Shown here: positions 61,697 through 64,000 of the stretch, piece after piece | How the letters are laid out: each line of letters opens with the position of its first letter | How positions within the stretch are numbered: position 1 is the first letter of the stretch | Source: Hymenobacter sp. BRD128 | GTDB lineage: Bacteria; Bacteroidota; Bacteroidia; Cytophagales; Hymenobacteraceae | DNA length: 64,000 nucleotides | Direction: 5' to 3' | Assembly (NCBI RefSeq): GCF_013256625.1 | Contig: NZ_CP053908.1 | Span: forward strand, 1,674,001 to 1,738,000 | The notes under the pieces: model-generated | Seen by the model: the letters and a program-made list of their open reading frames with translations, nothing else | Told to the model about the DNA's origin: nothing | Database searches by the model: none | Position numbers and translations under genes: made by a program

Positions 61697-62940
61697 ATGC
61701 TACCACCTGCTAATCAATTTAATAGCCCCCGCAACGTCCCGTCGCCGACGCTCAACCACGCGCCCTCTCACGTCAAGCAGTCGCCGATGGTGCACTACAC
61801 TTTCCTGCTGGTGGGGTTTTCGCTGCTAGTATTTGTGTTGCACACGCTCGATGACTTGCTGCTGCCGCTCATCTACGCCGTGCTGCTGTCGCTGCTGCTG
61901 ATGCCACTGGTTACTCAGCTCGAAAAATGGAAGTGGCCCCGGATGCTAGCCATCGCCACTTCTATCTTCTTGGTTATCATTGGTATCGTACTGCTATTTG
62001 GATTTTTTGGGATGCAAATAGTGGACTTGCGCAGCGAGCTGCCGCTCATTCAGGAAAAGCTAGGAGTTCTTTTTGACCAGACGCAGCAGCAGCTGGCCCA
62101 GAAGTTTCACTTCAAGCCGATGAACCACGAGCAGGTGATTGATAGCTCGCTCGATACCCTGCAAAAGCAGGGCAGCAAATACCTGACCTCGACGCTGAGC
62201 ACGACGCTGGGGGTGCTCAGCACCGTGACGCTAGTACCGATTTACATCTTCTGCTTTTTGTATTACCGCGACCATCTGCGGCAGTTTATGTTCCGGTTTG
62301 TGGAGCCCGACAAGCGCACCACGGTGCTGCACACGGTTGATAATATTCAGCACGTGGTGCAGGGCTACATGACTGGCCTGCTGACGGTTATTGCCGTGGT
62401 GTCGGTTATGAATGCGGCGGGGCTGCTGCTGCTGGGCGTGAAGTATGCGTTCTTCTTTGCTGTTTTTGCCTCGGTGCTGGCCGTCATTCCCTACATCGGC
62501 ATCACGGTAGGGTCGATTATCCCGGCCCTCATCACGTTTGTCGAAACCGGCTCGGTGGCGCACGGGCTAGGGGTTATCGGCGTGTTTATGTTCGTGCAGG
62601 TTATCTCCGATAATATTCTGGCCCCCTTATTACCGCCTCGAAAGTGAGTCTTAATCCGCTCACCGCCATTATTGCCCTCATTTTGGGCGCGCAGCTCTGG
62701 GGCACGCCGGGCATGATTCTAAGTGTGCCGCTGTCGGCCGTTATCAAAGTAGTGCTCGATGCTAATAAAGGCACTGAGGCCTGGGGTTTCCTGCTGGGCG
62801 ACGTGAGCGACGGCGAAACTACCAAAAAAGACCCTAGCGACGACCGAAGCTTTTTGACCAAGCTTTGGGACCAAGTGCGCGGCAAGCGCCCGCCGCTGGC
62901 GCCCGAGCCGCAGCTGCCGCCCATCCCGGGCACGCGCTAG
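61697..62940 (+). pseudogene. AI-2E family (PerM-like) permease interrupted by a single-base frameshift
   Basis: Two frames together encode one membrane protein of about 414 residues of the AI-2E/PerM family, with ~8 hydrophobic segments. The first frame is coherent from 61697 to about 62620 (FVQVISDNILAP). The second is coherent from about 62629 (ITASKVSLNPLTAIIALILG, a conserved family segment). The junction GCCCCCTTATTACC needs one more C in the five-C run (62622-62626), or one T, to read A-P-L-I-T-A-S-K-V. With that base the gene has exactly 415 codons. Family members export varied small molecules or ions, and few have proven substrates. It is either a sequencing error or a real lesion. 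Confidence 0.85.
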
Positions 62941-63050
62941 CCCCAAATGTTGTACGAACCCTATCGGGGCTAGTATGCGTATAGCTGACAGTTGCCGCCC
63001 GGCGTGCAACCTTCTCCTTTTCCACAACTTCCCATTACCGACCAGAAATC

Positions 63051-63512
63051 ATGGCTAACGAAACCATCGCCCGCGCCCTTACCGATATCCTGAACCTAAA
63101 CCGCACCTCGGTAAAAGGCTACCAGGAAGCTGCCGAAGAAGTAAAAAATGCTGATACCAAAGCCAAGCTGAGCCAGTTTTCGCAGCAGCGCGCCGGCTTC
63201 GTGTCGGACCTCGAAGGCTATGCCAAGCAATATGGCATTGACGCCCACGATACCAACACGGTAGAAAGCTTGGCAACTGATGCCGCCGCCGCTGTGCACC
63301 GTGGCTGGATTAATATTAAGTCAGCTATTACCGGCCAGAGTGACTCGGCCGTGCTGGAAGCCGCCGAAACCGGCGAAGCTTCGGCCCTGAAAGCTTACGA
63401 AACCGTACTTTCGTCGAACGATGTGCCGGCTGGTGCCAAAACTGTATTCCAGCAGCAGCACGACGCCATCCTGCAAGCCAAAAACTGGCTGGCGATGAAC
63501 AAGGCTAAGTAA
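63051..63512 (+). CDS. DUF2383 (PA2169-like) four-helix-bundle protein
   Basis: This 153-residue protein has no signal peptide. It begins NETIARALTDILNLNRTSVKGYQEAAEEV and continues through KAKLSQFSQQRAGFVSDLE. Both belong to the ferritin-like helical bundle family DUF2383, often annotated PA2169. Metal-binding carboxylates typical of ferritins are not obvious, so an iron role is doubtful. Members are often stress-induced. The function is unknown. It is a single-gene unit ended by a perfect palindromic terminator. Confidence 0.85.
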   Translation: MANETIARALTDILNLNRTSVKGYQEAAEEVKNADTKAKLSQFSQQRAGFVSDLEGYAKQYGIDAHDTNTVESLATDAAAAVHRGWINIKSAITGQSDSAVLEAAETGEASALKAYETVLSSNDVPAGAKTVFQQQHDAILQAKNWLAMNKAK

Positions 63513-63526
63513 TTGCTAACAAATAA

Positions 63527-63566
63527 GTTAAAAAGCCCACCGGAGTACTCCGGTGGGCTTTTTAAC
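63527..63566 (+). terminator. Perfect 40-bp palindromic terminator
   Basis: Bases 63527-63546 and 63547-63566 are perfect complements with no spacer. The centre is GAGTACTC, and the ends carry A5 and T5 runs. It can work in both directions. It starts 15 bases after the DUF2383 stop. Confidence 0.92.
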
Positions 63567-63632
63567 GTTCGGGTCGCAACTAACCCCGGCCCTAACTTTG
63601 TTAGCCCTGCTCGTCCTCCTATCCTCGCGCCT

Positions 63633-64000
63633 TTGTACGCCATTATTGACCTTGAAACCACCGGCGGCCAGCCAGCCAACGACCGCATCACGGAGCTAGC
63701 CATCTTCGTGCACGACGGCCAGCGGGTGGTTGACTCCTACACCACGCTGGTAAACCCCGGCCGCGCCATTCCGCCGTTTATCACGCAGCTCACGGGCATC
63801 ACCAACGACATGGTAGCCGATGCGCCGCGCTTCCACGAAGTGGCCCGCAAGGTGGTGGAAATGACCGAAGGCTGCGTATTTGTGGCGCACAACGTGCGGT
63901 TTGACTATTCTTTTCTGAAAAAGGAATTTGCCGACCTGGGCTACAACTACTCGCGCAAAACGCTGTGTACCGTGCGCCTTTCGCGCTCGCTCATTCCGGG
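63633..64000 (+). CDS. DEDDh 3'-5' exonuclease, DNA polymerase III epsilon-like (3' end outside window)
   Basis: The open frame runs from a TTG at 63633 off the right edge (~122 residues seen). LYAIIDLETTGGQPANDRIT contains the Exo I motif (Asp and Glu of DLETTG). The segment LVNPGRAIPPFITQLTGITNDMV is typical for PolC/DnaQ-like exonucleases, and Exo II is in FVAHNVRFDYSFLK (Asp). The last motif (H-x-x-x-x-D) lies beyond the window. In Bacteroidota such proteins often continue into a GIY-YIG nuclease domain, which cannot be tested here. No ATG precedes it in frame near the start, so TTG is the best choice. Confidence 0.85.
   Translation, partial: MYAIIDLETTGGQPANDRITELAIFVHDGQRVVDSYTTLVNPGRAIPPFITQLTGITNDMVADAPRFHEVARKVVEMTEGCVFVAHNVRFDYSFLKKEFADLGYNYSRKTLCTVRLSRSLIP

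Noticed and set aside
1..64000. CRISPR arrays, prophage genes, IS elements, rRNA genes
   Set aside because: I saw no regularly spaced direct repeats, phage structural or integrase genes, transposases or rRNA-like sequence.

Overview
This window looks like chromosomal DNA of a GC-rich Bacteroidota, most probably a Hymenobacter-like member of the Cytophagales. The taxonomic call is inference. It rests on a SusC/SusD pair, type IX secretion (T9SS) C-terminal sorting domains, promoters of the TTTG-N19/20-TAnnTTTG type, a short primary sigma factor without region 1.1, and a sphingolipid-desaturase-like protein.

Region 1 (1-28 kb) is one large polysaccharide utilisation locus for arabinose-rich plant polymers. 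It is almost entirely on the minus strand, so it is transcribed from 27.7 kb down to 1.9 kb. The order is susC, susD, GH43 endo-arabinanase, galM, araB, araD, araA, a frameshifted SSS-type sugar symporter, GH51 arabinofuranosidase, a second GH43 endo-arabinanase, GH27 and GH36 alpha-galactosidases, GH127 beta-L-arabinofuranosidase and a GH39 xylosidase-like enzyme. At the left edge, on the plus strand, lie the end of another GH43 gene and an MFS transporter. Surface GH43 enzymes cut arabinan, SusCD imports the pieces, periplasmic exo-enzymes release L-arabinose and galactose, the symporter (if functional) brings arabinose in, and AraA/AraB/AraD convert it to D-xylulose-5-phosphate. Nearly every sizeable gap inside the locus carries an inverted repeat. 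Most belong to one repeat family with the core GTCATGCTG...GAAGCATCTC.

Region 2 (28-36.6 kb) holds the desaturase, a RES/Xre toxin-antitoxin pair, a sigma54-type response regulator with a frameshifted sensor kinase, a Kup potassium transporter and BshB1. Region 3 (36.7-52 kb) is mostly housekeeping: a small secreted protein, an M23/LysM peptidase, trxB, rpoD, pnp, rpsO, an LptF/G permease, a START-like protein, tRNA-Met, an ArsB-type transporter, rplT-rpmI-infC-thrS and a TPR lipoprotein. infC appears to start at an AUA codon behind a strong Shine-Dalgarno sequence. Region 4 (52-64 kb) holds an OmpR-type two-component pair, a beta-carbonic anhydrase, a TPR protein, parC and parE, a frameshifted AI-2E-family permease, a DUF2383 protein and the start of an exonuclease gene.

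Three genes (symporter, sensor kinase, AI-2E permease) are each broken by what looks like one missing base in a G or C run. That pattern points to residual sequencing error at least as much as to real decay. The hexamer GCTAGC is strikingly abundant across the window.
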